The notes under the pieces were generated by a model. It was not told the origin of the DNA. It made no database searches and worked only from the letters and a program-made list of their open reading frames with translations. This document shows, one piece after another, positions 1-13,100 of a DNA stretch of 64,000 nt. The stretch comes from Ascaris suum (Eukaryota > Nematoda > Chromadorea > Rhabditida > Ascarididae). The position numbers were made by a program, and so were the translations under genes. How positions within the stretch are numbered: the stretch's first letter is position 1; every line of letters starts with the position of its first letter. The stretch covers positions 6,987,703 through 7,051,702 of the forward strand of contig CM024183.1 of NCBI GenBank assembly GCA_013433145.1, read 5' to 3'.

Positions 1-3000
1 GAAAGGCGATGGATAAGTAGGCTCCTGACAGGTAAATGGTTAAGGTCAGCGAAGTATTCAAGTATTGAATAGATTAGCAACTAACCGTTCTCTTCATCCG
101 ACGCTTGAAAGTGATTTTTGTAAAACCGATTATGTCTTATTTTACGCTTTTTAAGAGGTTATATTTTCTTGCTATTAGTTGTCATTGCATTTGATCATTT
201 TTTCGACGATGCTGTTATCTTTTGCATGGCAGTCATCGTTACTTCGGGAATATAACTTCATCCTCAGCGCATGTCAAGAAGTTCCTGAAAGTCGAGTTTG
301 ATCTTCTGATATTGCATGTCTCTCTCTTCGTTTTCTGTAGAGAAGAGATGAGCGCTATCTGCAAATAGTTAAGAAATATTTTCCATGGTGAAATCCATCA
401 AAAAGCCACATTCTATCGTCTACTTTTGATTTACTTCTACGTTCGATTGTTGCGCAATAAAACTCTTCTATAGGTGGATACACACCAATCTTATGATGGA
501 TGTAAATCTGCTTCTCACAATTCTCGTATAGGAGTTCCATATGAAGTTTAACTAAACGAATTTTGTGATTTGCATCTAGTTTCTGCTCGGTTATTCCTTC
601 GCGTCGCTCATTTCAAAACTTTTCCTCAACTTTCACTACTTATTGCATACAATACATTTACATTCTTATAGAGCAAATAAAGGTTTGATGCAGGACTTAA
701 TATGCAAAATTTCGATGCAAAATTTTTAGAAGCTACTTGAAAACATGGAACATGAAGGGTTTCGCGGGGGAAAATTACCTACGGGATAGTCGATTGCTTA
801 GGTCAAAGGTCAGTGGATTGATCAGGATGTTTTCAATGTGCTAAACGGAAGCACACATACGCACTTGCATGTTTCCTTACCCAAGGATCCACAATAAAGG
901 AATCTTTATCGTGAATAAAATAAAGTTCAGTTGTTTTAGAAACGCATATGTCAACTAATCTGACTTATAGCATAGAGTGTTCTATCCTCAAAATTTAAAT
1001 AATGCTACTCTTCTAGGCGGCTATTTATAACATAGGAATTGACGCTGCGGTCATCGCAATGGTCATCTGATAAGAACCGCTCAATTGAACGTAAACTAAA
1101 CTTTTTGATTTGAATGAGCTATAGAAAGAAATTATTTGTAAATTAGGCAATCACTACATATCATTTTTAAGCACATGAATTTGATAACAGCTCCAACCAA
1201 CATTCTCGACGCATACACGTTGTTCGACGTCTACAGTGAAACCTAATGCAGAAGATAAACTAATAGAGACCTTTATTTCTGAGAGTTGTTTCACTAACCG
1301 GTCAATGTATGGGAGAGATGAAAAAACCCATGGCTTTTACCCATTTCGCGCACGAGCCAATTCGGTATGCTGAACTATAACAGATGAAGAACAAGTATCT
1401 ATTGTTATCGTTCCCTTCCCTCATCGCTTCCCTTCATCATCAGATACAGTTCATAGAAAATTCAAAAGAAATTGCAATTCTTCGGATTTATTCGTTTTAC
1501 GTCTGATAGGAAAACACTTCATCCAACAATTGTTTCATTCGTTCAAGACGTTTCGCTCTTTTATTTTAAAATTTAAACACACCATTAATTTAAATCTTTA
1601 TTTTAATTCTTCTAATTTAAATTTAATTTGAAGAGATATCGCCATTGATGTATAGGATATTTTTTTCGATATTATGGCAATGAAATAGTTCTTCCATATT
1701 AATAAGCTATTAATAAACAATTGGAGAGTTTCATTAAATAGTCATCATCCGCATCTCATACAAGTGACTTTAATGGATATTCTCATTTTATGATTGATGT
1801 TCCGTAGAGATCAACAAGAGGATGAATAACAAAGAAGACGGTATAAGATGGGCTTTATGTAAGAATTGTATCTGTTATCGAAAATCCTCTTATATTACTT
1901 TCACATAATCTTGTCATAATAACATTGTTTACTGCAAGTGTTATTAATAGCCTCATTATCAATTCAACCACTTAAATAATTCATTAGTGAAATAATTATT
2001 TGATTTCATCAACATCGTAATTGCTAAAGTTGTTGTGAATATGAGCATAACCGACTGAAGTAAGTTAACTTTCAACTTTTACTCGATGAACCTGCCGTTA
2101 AACTCGATTGTAGCGGTTATTCCATTTACTCTTGAAATCGCGATTGAGATCATATTATTCGACCATTTCTTTAATTTTCACTTAACGCAGAGCTAATGGG
2201 CTCAAGTTTACCGCTTAAACTGATTTCGCATCTCGTTGGGCGCATAGAAGGTTCAAACTCCTCAATTTTGCGGTAAAATTCTGATGCATTTTTTTAACAA
2301 GCACCAACACAATGCCAGTGGTAAATTCGATAGTTAAATGAACATCTAATGTACCGTACCAGCTTCCATAGAATGCGTTCTCTTCGAGTGTGCTAGCCGA
2401 TTGGCCGAACTTTTTCTTCATAGAACTCTCTCGTCCTTGATTTTCTGTTTTTTTTTGTAAGAGAATTGCCGGCATGATTAAGCGGAACAAATATTCACTT
2501 CAAGACTTGAGGAGACAATTTTACTGAAGAAATTTTAATAACGAATAAAACGTTTCGATTATGGATCTGAAGCATAGTACTTCAGAACATTCAGGAGGAC
2601 GCATCACCAAGAAAGTGGAAATTTTTTTTTGCTGTTGTCGATTTGACACATTGTCAGAAAATAAGTTAAAATTGTCCACAGTTTCTTTACAATTCAACAG
2701 TATGATATAGGTAGAGAGTAATATTGCAAAAGGCTCGAGAATAACGAGTTATAGTGTTATGTTGTTTAATATTAGCGTTGAAAAGCTTTTTTTCTTCAAA
2801 ACTTCACGATTGAACATCGTCGGAAGAAAGGAAATTGTGATGCTAATGTGACAAAATATTTCGTTCGTAATTTACTCTCGACACTTTAAAGTGAAGGATG
2901 TTGCAAATTAAATGTGAAATAAACGTTGTTCTTCGACGAAAACTCACATTAAAAGATCGAAGTAAGTCCTTGATTCCATTTTTCGTAAATTGATTCTAAA

Positions 3001-3702
3001 AACATTATGGAAAGAAAAACTTCTTGGAGCTCTTGGTAGAGAAGAGTTTCTCGGATAGATTGTGCATTCGTAATGGATAACCGCTTTCGAACTGCATATC
3101 CTGAGTAGACTCCATCGAGATTCTCATTAGTAGAGAGATGCTAATTGAGCGTTAATATAAGCATTACACATTCCGTTAAATTTCTTCTGGATTTTTTGCA
3201 TGTAGAGCACGTAAATGGTTGGACACTAAAGTTCAACCAAAATGAAGCTCATTTCAGTTACATATATGATGATGATTTTGATGCGCCTGTTGAGTTTCCC
3301 TCTCGAAAGAGCAGTGATGGTGTCGTGCTTGAGTGTATGCGTGTTGCTACAAACCTGTGTTTGTGGGGGGTGCAAATACAAACCTCCCACTCCCCAAAGG
3401 AAACGACAAAAAAAAACCTGCCGCAATGAATTCAATCACACATATGACCATATAATAACCATTCTAGATAGTTCCTAATATTCTTCTCTTCCACTTTGGC
3501 AGTTGATTAGAACAAATTCGTAAAGCAAAGTTGATTGCAACCACAAGATGAAATTGTCAAGCGACGATAGAAGCATAGCGAACGTCAAATTAGAGATATT
3601 TCTTGCGAAGCGTTAAAAACATCGAATGCAATTATGAGTTTACATATCCTCATAGATAGCGTTTACACACGAGCAGTTTTATACTGCCGCATCACATTCA
3701 GA

Positions 3703-3790
3703 TCCCATTTTATTCCAGTAGGATCATCTAGTAATCACATAGCAGCGATGTGTCCCATTTTATTCCAGAGGATCATCTAGTAATCCCATA
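3703..3790. repeat. Tandem duplication, 38-39 bp unit, two copies
   Basis: Copies at 3703-3741 and 3753-3790 share the string TCCCATTTTATTCCAG followed by GGATCATCTAGTAATC and CATA, with a two-base indel and one substitution. They are separated by an 11-base spacer. No coding role is apparent. Confidence 0.9.
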
Positions 3791-4272
3791 AATTCTCTTA
3801 TTTGCCAGTGTCGATTCGAGCTCCCTAACCGATTCCATTTTTTTCTGTCAACTGAAAGTGGCTCCGTAAAGCATATTGAAAATTACACCCTTATAAAATA
3901 TCATCACTGTCTATTGTGAAAAGTCTCTGCGAAAAAAAATCTTTTTGCGGTAGCAGTACGCACTTCGAGGTGTTGAATTAGATCGATTGTTTCGGACTAC
4001 GCAAATTCGCTTCGATTTTTTGTGTGATGGCAGCATGCACGTCTGGGGTGCTGAAGTTTTTTCTTTCATTCGTTACTTTATTCACCGTTCTGTTTACCAC
4101 AATTTGCATTTCCTCCTTGCACTAACATTCACTGAATGAATAGGTGAATCGACTTACGGGAAAAGAAATAAGGCAAATAAAAGGAACAAACGTGACTAAG
4201 TAAATAATTGTTTGAAAAATAAATAGCAAATAAACAAAGAAATAAATGAATGTACATATAAATATGATAAAT

Positions 4273-4276
<4 letters not shown>

Positions 4277-4364
<88 letters not shown>
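4277..4364. repeat. (TA)n microsatellite
   Basis: About 88 bases of uninterrupted TA dinucleotide. Translations of it give Tyr-Ile repeats on both strands, which are not genes. Confidence 0.98.
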
Positions 4365-4367
<3 letters not shown>

Positions 4368-5243
4368 TTAATATACACAAATAAACAAATAAGCAAATTC
4401 AAAAATGAACAGAAATTACAGCGAATGAATGAACAAATAAATTAATCAGTGGAGTTGAGAAGTAAATGAGAGAATTAAAAGTTCGATTGATCAGGCGCGT
4501 GCTTCTAGCAAGTGCTTTTTGCAATCATTGTAATAAAATTTGTCAGGTTCAGGTAACATTTAAGGTGTTGAGGCAATTCTCCCTTCTTCAAGTGGTATTT
4601 TCCTCTGAAATTTTCGACGATAATTGTTCTGCTTGGAAAATATCAAACGCACTGTATTAAATTGATCGCCGAATCCACAACTTTCATTCCCAATGCAATT
4701 CCATCCCTTCGTTGAATTTTGCACCTATTTTGCACCTTCTCTGAAGCCTTTTAGTTCAGCTGTAGAAAGGAACTCAATTTGCACCTGTGCTTGCTCTGCC
4801 GTCAACCTTCATTGCACCTAATGTTGCACTTATTTATTTCAAATGTTCCTTATTTTCTATTCACGTTCTTTTCGTTGAGGTTCCTTTTCTCTCCTTGAAT
4901 CGCGTTTACCCCATAGACTTGGCTGATGAAGTTGAAGTTATCAGGTTTGGTTCGAATTGCTTCAGCTGAAGCAAAATTTTTCTCCTATGCGCTTTGATAT
5001 TTCTGACCACGAACAGCTCGCTCAACATAAAGCAGAAATGTGTGGTTGCATTTCCGGGACTCTAAATAGCTTCCGATGAGGCTTGAGAAAGAGAAAGGAA
5101 ATCAAACGAAATGCATTTTCTTAGATATCAATTGACAGCATAAATCAATTTGCCCAGATATTCGTGAAAAATATCTAGAAAACATTGTTTCGACAAACAG
5201 CAGTGTGAGTTCTCTATCGCCGACCAGCTAACCACCGATCTTC

Positions 5244-5244
5244 T

Positions 5245-5331
<87 letters not shown>

Positions 5332-5334
5332 TTT
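5244..5334 (-). repeat. (AAAT)n tail of the RTE-type retrotransposon
   Basis: About 22 copies of ATTT on the plus strand, reading AAAT on the minus strand. The TGA stop of the element's reverse transcriptase frame lies at 5334-5336 and runs straight into the repeat, so there is essentially no 3' UTR. Simple-repeat tails of this kind are typical of RTE-clade LINEs, which makes this the 3' end of the element rather than an unrelated microsatellite. Confidence 0.85.
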
Positions 5335-7108
5335 CAATCAGCAGAGCATTCATTACGAATAAACGTCTCTTCATATCGCTTCCAGTTGTCCCGATTCAAT
5401 GCTTCTCTGATCCAGTTGGTTCCTGCGGCCATTTTTAAAGAATCACTCCACCTCATTGCAGGTCGGCCTCTACTTCTATTGCCGATCCGTGGTGTCCATT
5501 CTGTTATTCTTTTTACCCTGTCGTCATTTTTCAGTGCAGATATCTGCGCTGCCCATCTAAATTTCCTCATTCCGGCCTCGATTACCCAATCCTTTACCTT
5601 TGTTACAACTCGGAGCCATTCGTTGGCTTTCCTCTGCACTAGTTTCATTCCTGCCATGATTCTTTGCATTCTTCTCTCTGCCACTGCCAGTAGCTTCCGC
5701 ACTTTCTTATTTGTTATCCATGCCTCCGAACCGTACAAAATTGTTGGCATCACGCTTTTTTCAAAGAGTTTCCACTTGAGACTCATCGGTACTTTTTTTT
5801 CACGATAGAAGTCTTTATTCTTAAAAAATGCTCTCCAGCCTTGTTTGATCCTGCGTCGTATATCTGCTTCCGTTCGTTCGCTCATTTTACACATCTGCCC
5901 AAGTAGATAAATTCATTTACGCTTTCAATCTTCTCGCCTTTTACGACAATCGTCGACTTCAGCTCTCGGTTGCTCATCAGCTTCGTTTTGGAGGTGTTTA
6001 TCCGTAAGCCAACTACCGCACTTCTCACCTCGAGTTCTTTTAGCATTTTCTTTATTTGGTTGAAGTTGTGAGATATCAAGACTATGTCGTCTGCGAACCT
6101 CAAGTGCGAAAGTCTTTTCCCGTCCACGTTCACGCCCTTGTTTTGCCAATCTAGCTCGTCGAGCACGAGCTGTAAAGCTGCATTGAACAGCAGCGGGGAT
6201 ATGCAGTCTCCCTGCCGTACTCCTCTCTTTATCTGCATTGGTATTTGCTTTCATGCAGGAAAATTGTAGTTGTCGATTTACGTTGGATTTCCTGAAGGAT
6301 GGATACTATTGAAGGGTGTACCGAGGCGCTTTCCAAAGATTTCCACGGGAGGCATGTTCAACAGAATCGAAGGCCTTTGCGTAGTCTACGAACAGCAAGT
6401 AAAGGGGCAAGTTGTGCTCTCTAGTTTTCTCGACGAGCATGGTAAGCACGTGGATTTGGTCGATTGTTGACTTTCCCGGCCTAAAGCCTGCCTGCTCGAC
6501 ATCTTGTTTCTGCTCGATTTGTTGCTGCAATCTTTTACATAAAACTTTCGAGAAACACTTTGAGATTGTTGGTAGGAGTGATATGGGGCGGTAGTTTCTG
6601 ATGTCATCTGGATTGCCTTTCTTTGGCAACAGAATTGTTTTTGAGAAGGCGAAGTCTTCAGGGATTTGTTGATATTTGATTATATTGTTGAACAGACTTT
6701 TCAACGGTGTTACTAGTAATTCCTTCCCGAGTTTCAACATTTCGTCAGTTAGTCCATCGTTGTCTGGCGCCTTCCCGTTTTTCATGCTTTGGATCGCGTT
6801 TCTTATTTCCGAATGGATGATTTCTAAGAACGGCTCATCGCTTTTTCGTGTAATGAAAGTGAGTCATTCTCTCCTCCATACAGTTTAGTATAAAATTCCT
6901 GAACGATGTGGTCGATTTCTCGTGTTTCTGACGTGAGTGACCCGTCGCTTTTCCTCAGCTCAAGTATTCTTATCTTGTTCTCAACTAGCGAGCCTTGCCC
7001 TCTTCGATTTCCCGGTAGCTGCGCTTGCTTCATTATAGTCAGATATTTCTGATAACGGTTTTCGCATATTTTCTTTTTGATTAGCTTGCTAAGTTCACAG
7101 AATTCCAC
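5334..7108 (-). pseudogene. Retrotransposon reverse transcriptase domain, broken
   Basis: Reverse transcriptase of the RTE element. In order, it shows MKNGKAPDNDGLTDEML, LLPKKGNPDDIRNYRPISLL, the GFRPGKSTIDQI region, motif A in LFVDYAKAFDSVE, GVRQGDCISPLLFN, and the catalytic motif C FADDIVLI. The C-terminal part contains YGSEAW and the RGRPAMRWSD signature. The pieces lie in alternating frames: about 7108-6840, 6840-6350, about 6350-5895, then 5894-5334. Near 5895 the change is explained by loss of a single base between YLG and MCKMSER. Confidence 0.9.
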
Positions 7109-7129
7109 CTTAGTCCGAAAATTAGCATC

Positions 7130-8103
7130 TCATTCCATCTTTCTTCTTTTTTCAAGCAGTTCTTTTATTTCTTTCGTAAGAGGCGACGTTTTCTGCCTTA
7201 TTGTCGTAGCGATTTGTGCCGCTTGGCTGACTTTTGCAACAATATTTGCATAGGTAGGTTCACTCTCAGATAAATGAGAATGTTGCAATGCATATGTGTA
7301 TAACCTTGCGTCGAATAATTTTTCGGTGCTTTTGTTTCGTTTTCGTCTGGCCCATAAGCGTTTATCCTTTAGCCTGAGTTTTGTTCTAACCAGGCGATGA
7401 TCGCTGCCTGTTTGGAAGTGGTTCAAAACTTCGGTATCTTTCACGATTATTGCCTTATTCACCAAGATGTAGTCTATTTCGTTTTTTGCATCTCCACTGG
7501 GGCTTCTCCAAGTCCATTTTTTGCCACGTCTTTTTTTAAAAAACGTATTCGTGATTTTCATCCTGTTATTTTCGCAAAAATCAACTAGTTGTTGTCCGAG
7601 TGGATTCCGCGTTCCCAATCCAAAATTCCCAACTGACTACTCTCCTGGTATTCGTGCTCCAACTATTGCGTTAAAATCACCCATTATAATGGTGAACGTA
7701 GATCGCTCTTCATTAACTATAGCTGTCAGGTCGTCCAAGAATTGCGTATATTCCTCATTGCTTTGGCCTCCGTGTGGTGCATATATTTGAATTAGTCGCA
7801 TGTTTGTTTTTCTATTGATCTTAATTTTGGTTTGCGCGATTCTAGGAGAATGAGAAGAGAATGACATTACCTTAGCCTTCCATTCTTTCGAAACATAAAA
7901 TCCGACTCCACCTCGCGATGTCTCATTCTCTCGCCGGTAAAACAAGCAGTTACCGTTTGGCCGGTCGAGGCCTCTTTGCCTTTCCTCCTTACTTCTGCTA
8001 GACCGATTATACCGAAATTAATTTTTGACGCTTCTTCTTCCAATTCCGCCAACCGATCACTCGATAGCAGCGTCCTTGCATTATACGCACACAGGTTGAA
8101 CAT
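7130..8103 (-). pseudogene. Retrotransposon endonuclease domain, broken
   Basis: Endonuclease/exonuclease/phosphatase-fold region of the RTE element. It begins MFNLCAYNARTLLSSDRL, then shows the IGLAEVRR motif with its catalytic Glu, YAPHGG, the IMGDFNA motif and the GSDHRLV (Asp-His) motif near the end. In LINEs this enzyme nicks target DNA to prime reverse transcription. The first part (8103 to about 7950) is in one frame and the rest in another. An in-frame stop lies near 7637 between the GDFNA part and the RNPLGQQLVDFCEN part, and another at about 7130. Confidence 0.88.
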
Positions 8104-10005
8104 GGTCGCGTGAAGGTTAGGGCTTAGGCTGGTCTCCTGCCCGTTGGATGCTGACGAGTCGATTCACCGTTGTTCCTCTTGTGAAGGTGGGAGCTTACTT
8201 GAAGCCGACCGCGCAGCAGCGAATGTTGAACGATGAATCTGATCTTCTTCACTGCTTCAAAAACTCTCCCGTTATGTGGGTGGAATTATCTCTACAAAAC
8301 TGTGTCAGTTCCTTCATTTAACGCTTCTTGACCAGGACACTTTTCATCCTCCAATCAGTCTCTAAGAGGGTGCTGCAAAACCAACATTTTCCTTCATTGG
8401 CAATTTGACCACTCGACCTTTTGTGAAAGCATCTTTTGCGAAAGCATGACAATTTGACTTCTCGACCAGTCGATCATTAACTTTTGTGAAAGCATTCTTC
8501 TGCAATGATTCCTAGTTTCATGCAGGATGATGACGCATCCTGAAACGCATGGACACGCGGTCGTCATAATGCGTTTTGCACACTATAATTTTGTCGTGAC
8601 ATTAAAATCCTCGGTACGCTCGAAAAATTCAGTTCTGCTTTTAAGAGTTAGCTTACATTCTCAGCCGCGATTTCATTTTAACCCGTCGAATGCAGCCAGC
8701 GGCGAATGAAAAGGAAAAAACAACAGTAAAACATTAGAAATGCATTGAATGAGGGATTCTGGGACAATAACTTATGAAAGCTGCACTCTCAACTGCCTCC
8801 TCGTGCCAATAGATGCCGACATTTGTACTACTCTAATTTATTTCTTGTGCTTAGAACAGCGCCACCAGTATGCGCACAAATTCTAAAATAAGAATTTATA
8901 GTCAAACACTTTCTAGCAGCTTGAGCTCGAAGTTAACGGTACTTCGTTGGAGGATTGTCGACTCGATTTCATAGTTTCGGACTACTTACATTCATGAGGA
9001 ATACGTCAAAACTTAGTGAATTCATTGCAGTGCAACTAATCAAGAGGAATGTCTTAGAAAACTAGAAGCAATTTCGGTCATCAAGAACACGACATCGCCC
9101 AACACAAACTTAATCATAACGCGATATTCTTATATGTCAAATAAGAATGCATAAAATTCCCTTTTTTTGATTTATTCTCACTGGAAAAGTATTTTGTTCC
9201 AATATAAAAAACAAAAAATATCCGCATCTGTCACGCTAACTGATGTTATTATTGGCTGAATGATATTCTCTCATGCGAACTAAACTCGAGAGAATATTCC
9301 GATGATGTTCCCTCATTTACCTTGAAAACCGACATTGAGACTTTCGCTTCAAAGAGATTCTTTAACCCGGAATGTTCAAGGACAAGAATATTAAGAACTG
9401 ATCGGGTTGAAACAGGTGGGAAACGTTGAAATTCTTGGTTCCCTTTCAGGAAGAGTTTCAAACTTTTCACGAAAACTTATCGAATTAGAGATGCATATTC
9501 ATTATGCTAATGGAGAGTGCAGCACGAAGGTAATAGATTTTACGTATATCGTAAGCACTTGCCTAAGATATATGAATCATTGGGACGTCCATCAACATGG
9601 GCTACTTCATAATATCCAAGAGTGAGTGACACCCACTTTCACTGTTTCGCAGCATTCTTCGCATTCATCGGTGAAGCTCCTGTGCAGGTAGGTTTGTCCG
9701 CCTTCAGCTTTCCTCGTTCGCACAAAATCCTCAACGTTACACCATATCAGGCTAGATTAAGGCAAGTCCGATCACATTTTGTCTCGAGGTTGCTAGGTGA
9801 ATTTCACAACATTAGCTTCCTCTCAGCATGGGCACTGCCTACACTAGAACTCCTCTGATCTTCTCTCTGCGGAAATGATAGAACGCATACCGCTATAGTG
9901 GTCCTTTGTCAGTAGCTTCGACTTCGCGAACTGCTTCACTCGTCAGCTACGACCAACCCAACGGCTATTTTTTGCTTATTGCTTTTCGTTCGGCCATGAA
10001 CCACA

Positions 10006-10137
<132 letters not shown>

Positions 10138-13100
10138 TGTGCACGCTCTAGTGGGCGCAGTTTCCTTTATCAGCTGGTCGGCATGATCTAGTTATGAGCA
10201 CCTTTCATTAAATCACCCCCCAACCTAAAATTCATTGCTTACGGATCAATATTTGCTTACGGGGCGTATAAGTACGATATCCTGTAAATACGTGTACCCC
10301 ATGTGATCGGAGCGTCCACTCTCATTAACTGGTTTTATTTCATAACAGAACACATTAAAAATAAGGGTGGCAGTTTTGAACGGCGGCATGCACCATAAAA
10401 ACCGATTTAATGAACTAAACACTGTCCTAATTGCCGTTCTTTTTTACGTAAATTGAATAATATTTTATATCTAATTTCGCCTTATGACATGTGAGGGTAC
10501 TTCATCAGTGCTTCTATTTGATCACATAAAATAAAGCAATAAAGATAGTCATATTTCTTTCGTCTAATCGTTTCTACTATTTGTCTTTGTGGCGTATAGT
10601 TAAATGCCATATACCTTTAATGCTTCTATCCTTACTTTATCCCCAGTTGGATTCATTTGGGGGTAATTTTTGGAGGTTTTACTATAATTTTGAGACGAAA
10701 ACATTTAGAAGACTATGTTCGACATCTTTATCAACATCAATATCAAAAATATTTCGGAAATTGCACTGCAGGTCATCTCCATAATAATCGTCGTTTTCGT
10801 TTTGAATAATTCCTTAATTTGCGCGTTCGTCGATCAACATCGCATATTTCGTTAAGCTATGAGAGTTGTGAAGAAAGCAAGATGAGGGAATTAAGTAAAT
10901 ATTCCAAAGGTCAGAGCAATTTTTTCAAATAAGCACAAATTCACGATTGTAATGTCGGTTGCTTTTTAACTATATGATCCTTTCAAGCATACAAAAGATC
11001 TTAATGAACTATTTAAGTGTTGTTGTTGAATATTCAATGAAAATAAGCGAAAATATTTGCTTTTCAGCCGCATTGATGCGCAAATTAATCTGTTCATATA
11101 TAATGAGTGCATTTGCAAAATTTTTCAAAAATAAATGCATTGTATTCTCATTTGTTTCTGAGATATTTTTCCAATCAACTCGTCGTTTATTCATTGTTCC
11201 CCTTGTATGCTGAGAGCAATGGGCGGTACGTTTCCTTTGCATTATTGCCACAACGCTCGTTAATTCGACATTCATATTTCTCATTATTAGTGCGAGCATC
11301 ATTCGTGAACTGAGTCGTTTGAATTTCACTAACAGTAGGTTTATTTAGGTGCAATGAAGCCTAAATTTTGTTTCAATTTTTGTATTATTATTCATATGAC
11401 CGATGTACATGTTCAATGAGAATGGATAATTTAATTGGATTGTTCTGTTGGATGAAAATATATGTTCAATTCTAAAAGATTATTACTGAAAGTAGTCGAC
11501 AATTCCTTGATTTTTTTTTTCAAGTGTTCATGAAACTCAATTGCCATGCCAAGAGCTTTACGTTTTTTATGAAATTTTATTGCAATATTCAATGCTATGC
11601 GATATCGGCTTTCATATAGCTGTGGCCACCACACTCTAACTAGCATTATCATGAATGTACGTCATCTCTTCAGAACATCCTGAAAAGCTCGCATTTTCGC
11701 TTTCCAATCATTCCTGTATTAATGCTGCCGAGCATTATCGGCAGATTTTAGGCTTTCACATCAAAAGTGTCCATTCTACGATTCGGTACGTATATGTGTG
11801 TTAACCCGTTCTTTTCGCTGATTTATCTTTTCTTTCAGCTTTATTTAAACTTTCACTGATTGACTGAGTTATTTGACGAAGCTGACGATGGCACATCGTA
11901 ATGCTCATATTTTATCAAAACCATTCGAAATACTTTTAGCACCGACAATTTTAGTCGCTATTAGGTCTCACGGAATTAAAGCAATATAGTATACGTGAGG
12001 CATAACAATAAATGAATCATCTCCATTTCATTCGTTGCAGATATTTCATGAAAGAAGCACATTAACCACACGTTAGACAACCGTCCGGTCATGAAAAACG
12101 TCATTCATCTCACAACCCTTTTTTTAGTGAAAGAAACATGATCCATATCAAATTCATCAAGGCGCCTCAACTTGGATTTCGCTGAAGAATTGCTGTGAAA
12201 CGTTCCCAAATGGGAAAAGAAAGCTAATTCGTTCCAAGTTTATAAAGAATTTTTCATGCTCATGCTACCTCTAAGGTATTGTATTCGAGCTTAAGGCAGG
12301 TTCAGTGCTCATCTATGCTGTCCGGTCATCATTCATTCACAACGAACTCTTTAATGACTCAAAACAGAGAACACTAATTCGTGATCATTACATTCAAAAT
12401 ATTCATGGTAGGCGATATGGCGATGTAAAGAGATTTGCTTTCATTAATCAAGCTTCAATTCAACTAAATCGATTCCCATCAATTAGAAACGATTCACTTC
12501 TTCAAATAGAATATCTATGAAATATCACAGAAAAATATCCACTGTTTCGTCAGCTTGGTCGTTCCACCTCCTCAAAGTTTTATACGAATCAATCAAGCTG
12601 CAAATTTGCAAATTATTGAAAATGGATATCCGATTACTAAACAATTCCATAAAGAATAATCGATAAAGAACGAAAAAAAATTAATGTAATGATAGAAAAA
12701 AAAATTGAATGTACCTATTTGTTATAAAATTTCATTGCGAATGCAATTATTTGTTTTTTTCATAATTCTAGATTTTCCGCTCAAATGCATTGCAAAGTGG
12801 CACTTAACTTAACTATCCAGAAATGATTGTCGAATGACGCTAACCGCATACATATAAAGGAAGGAAAACAGCAATATTTCGTTTTCCGATTAGTTGTTTC
12901 CTTTGAAACGTTGTCTTCTCGGTTCATATTTTCTCACCTACTTAATGATTTTTTAAGTTTGATCAATTTTCCATAACTATTACTTCTTTGCTCTATTTGA
13001 TTGTCAGCGGTATTGTCTCATAGGTTGTGAACCTTCTTAGCACCCTATGCCTTTATTTAAAACGTTTATTTTAAAAGTGGAAACTTCCGAAATCCCATAA

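Larger units (their letters stand above)
1..5243. other. Non-coding AT-rich stretch
   Basis: No gene recognised on either strand. The open frames here are short (under about 95 codons), lack recognisable motifs and lack a coherent exon chain. It contains a tandem duplication near 3.7 kb and a long TA tract near 4.3 kb, listed separately. Exons of a diverged gene could be missed. Confidence 0.6.
5244..8175 (-). mobile_element. RTE-clade non-LTR retrotransposon, near full length, inactivated
   Basis: A minus-strand LINE carrying an apurinic-type endonuclease followed by a reverse transcriptase, ending in an AAAT-repeat tail. This domain order, the single polyprotein-like coding region and the lack of a real 3' UTR are those of the RTE clade, which is abundant in nematodes. 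The reading frame is broken by at least four frameshifts (near 7950, 6840, 6350 and 5895) and two in-frame stops (near 7637 and 7130), so this copy cannot make a working protein. The 5' limit is set at 8175 because the segment 8101-8175 is repeated as an isolated scrap near 38.4 kb; the true 5' end may lie further upstream. Confidence 0.9.

Noticed and set aside
4920..4975. Possible tRNA from a GGTTCGAATTGC box-B-like string
   Set aside because: No matching A box, acceptor stem or cloverleaf could be drawn upstream. No tRNA was convincing anywhere in the window.
5386..5808. Plus-strand 140-codon open frame
   Set aside because: It is the reverse-strand shadow of the retrotransposon reverse transcriptase end.
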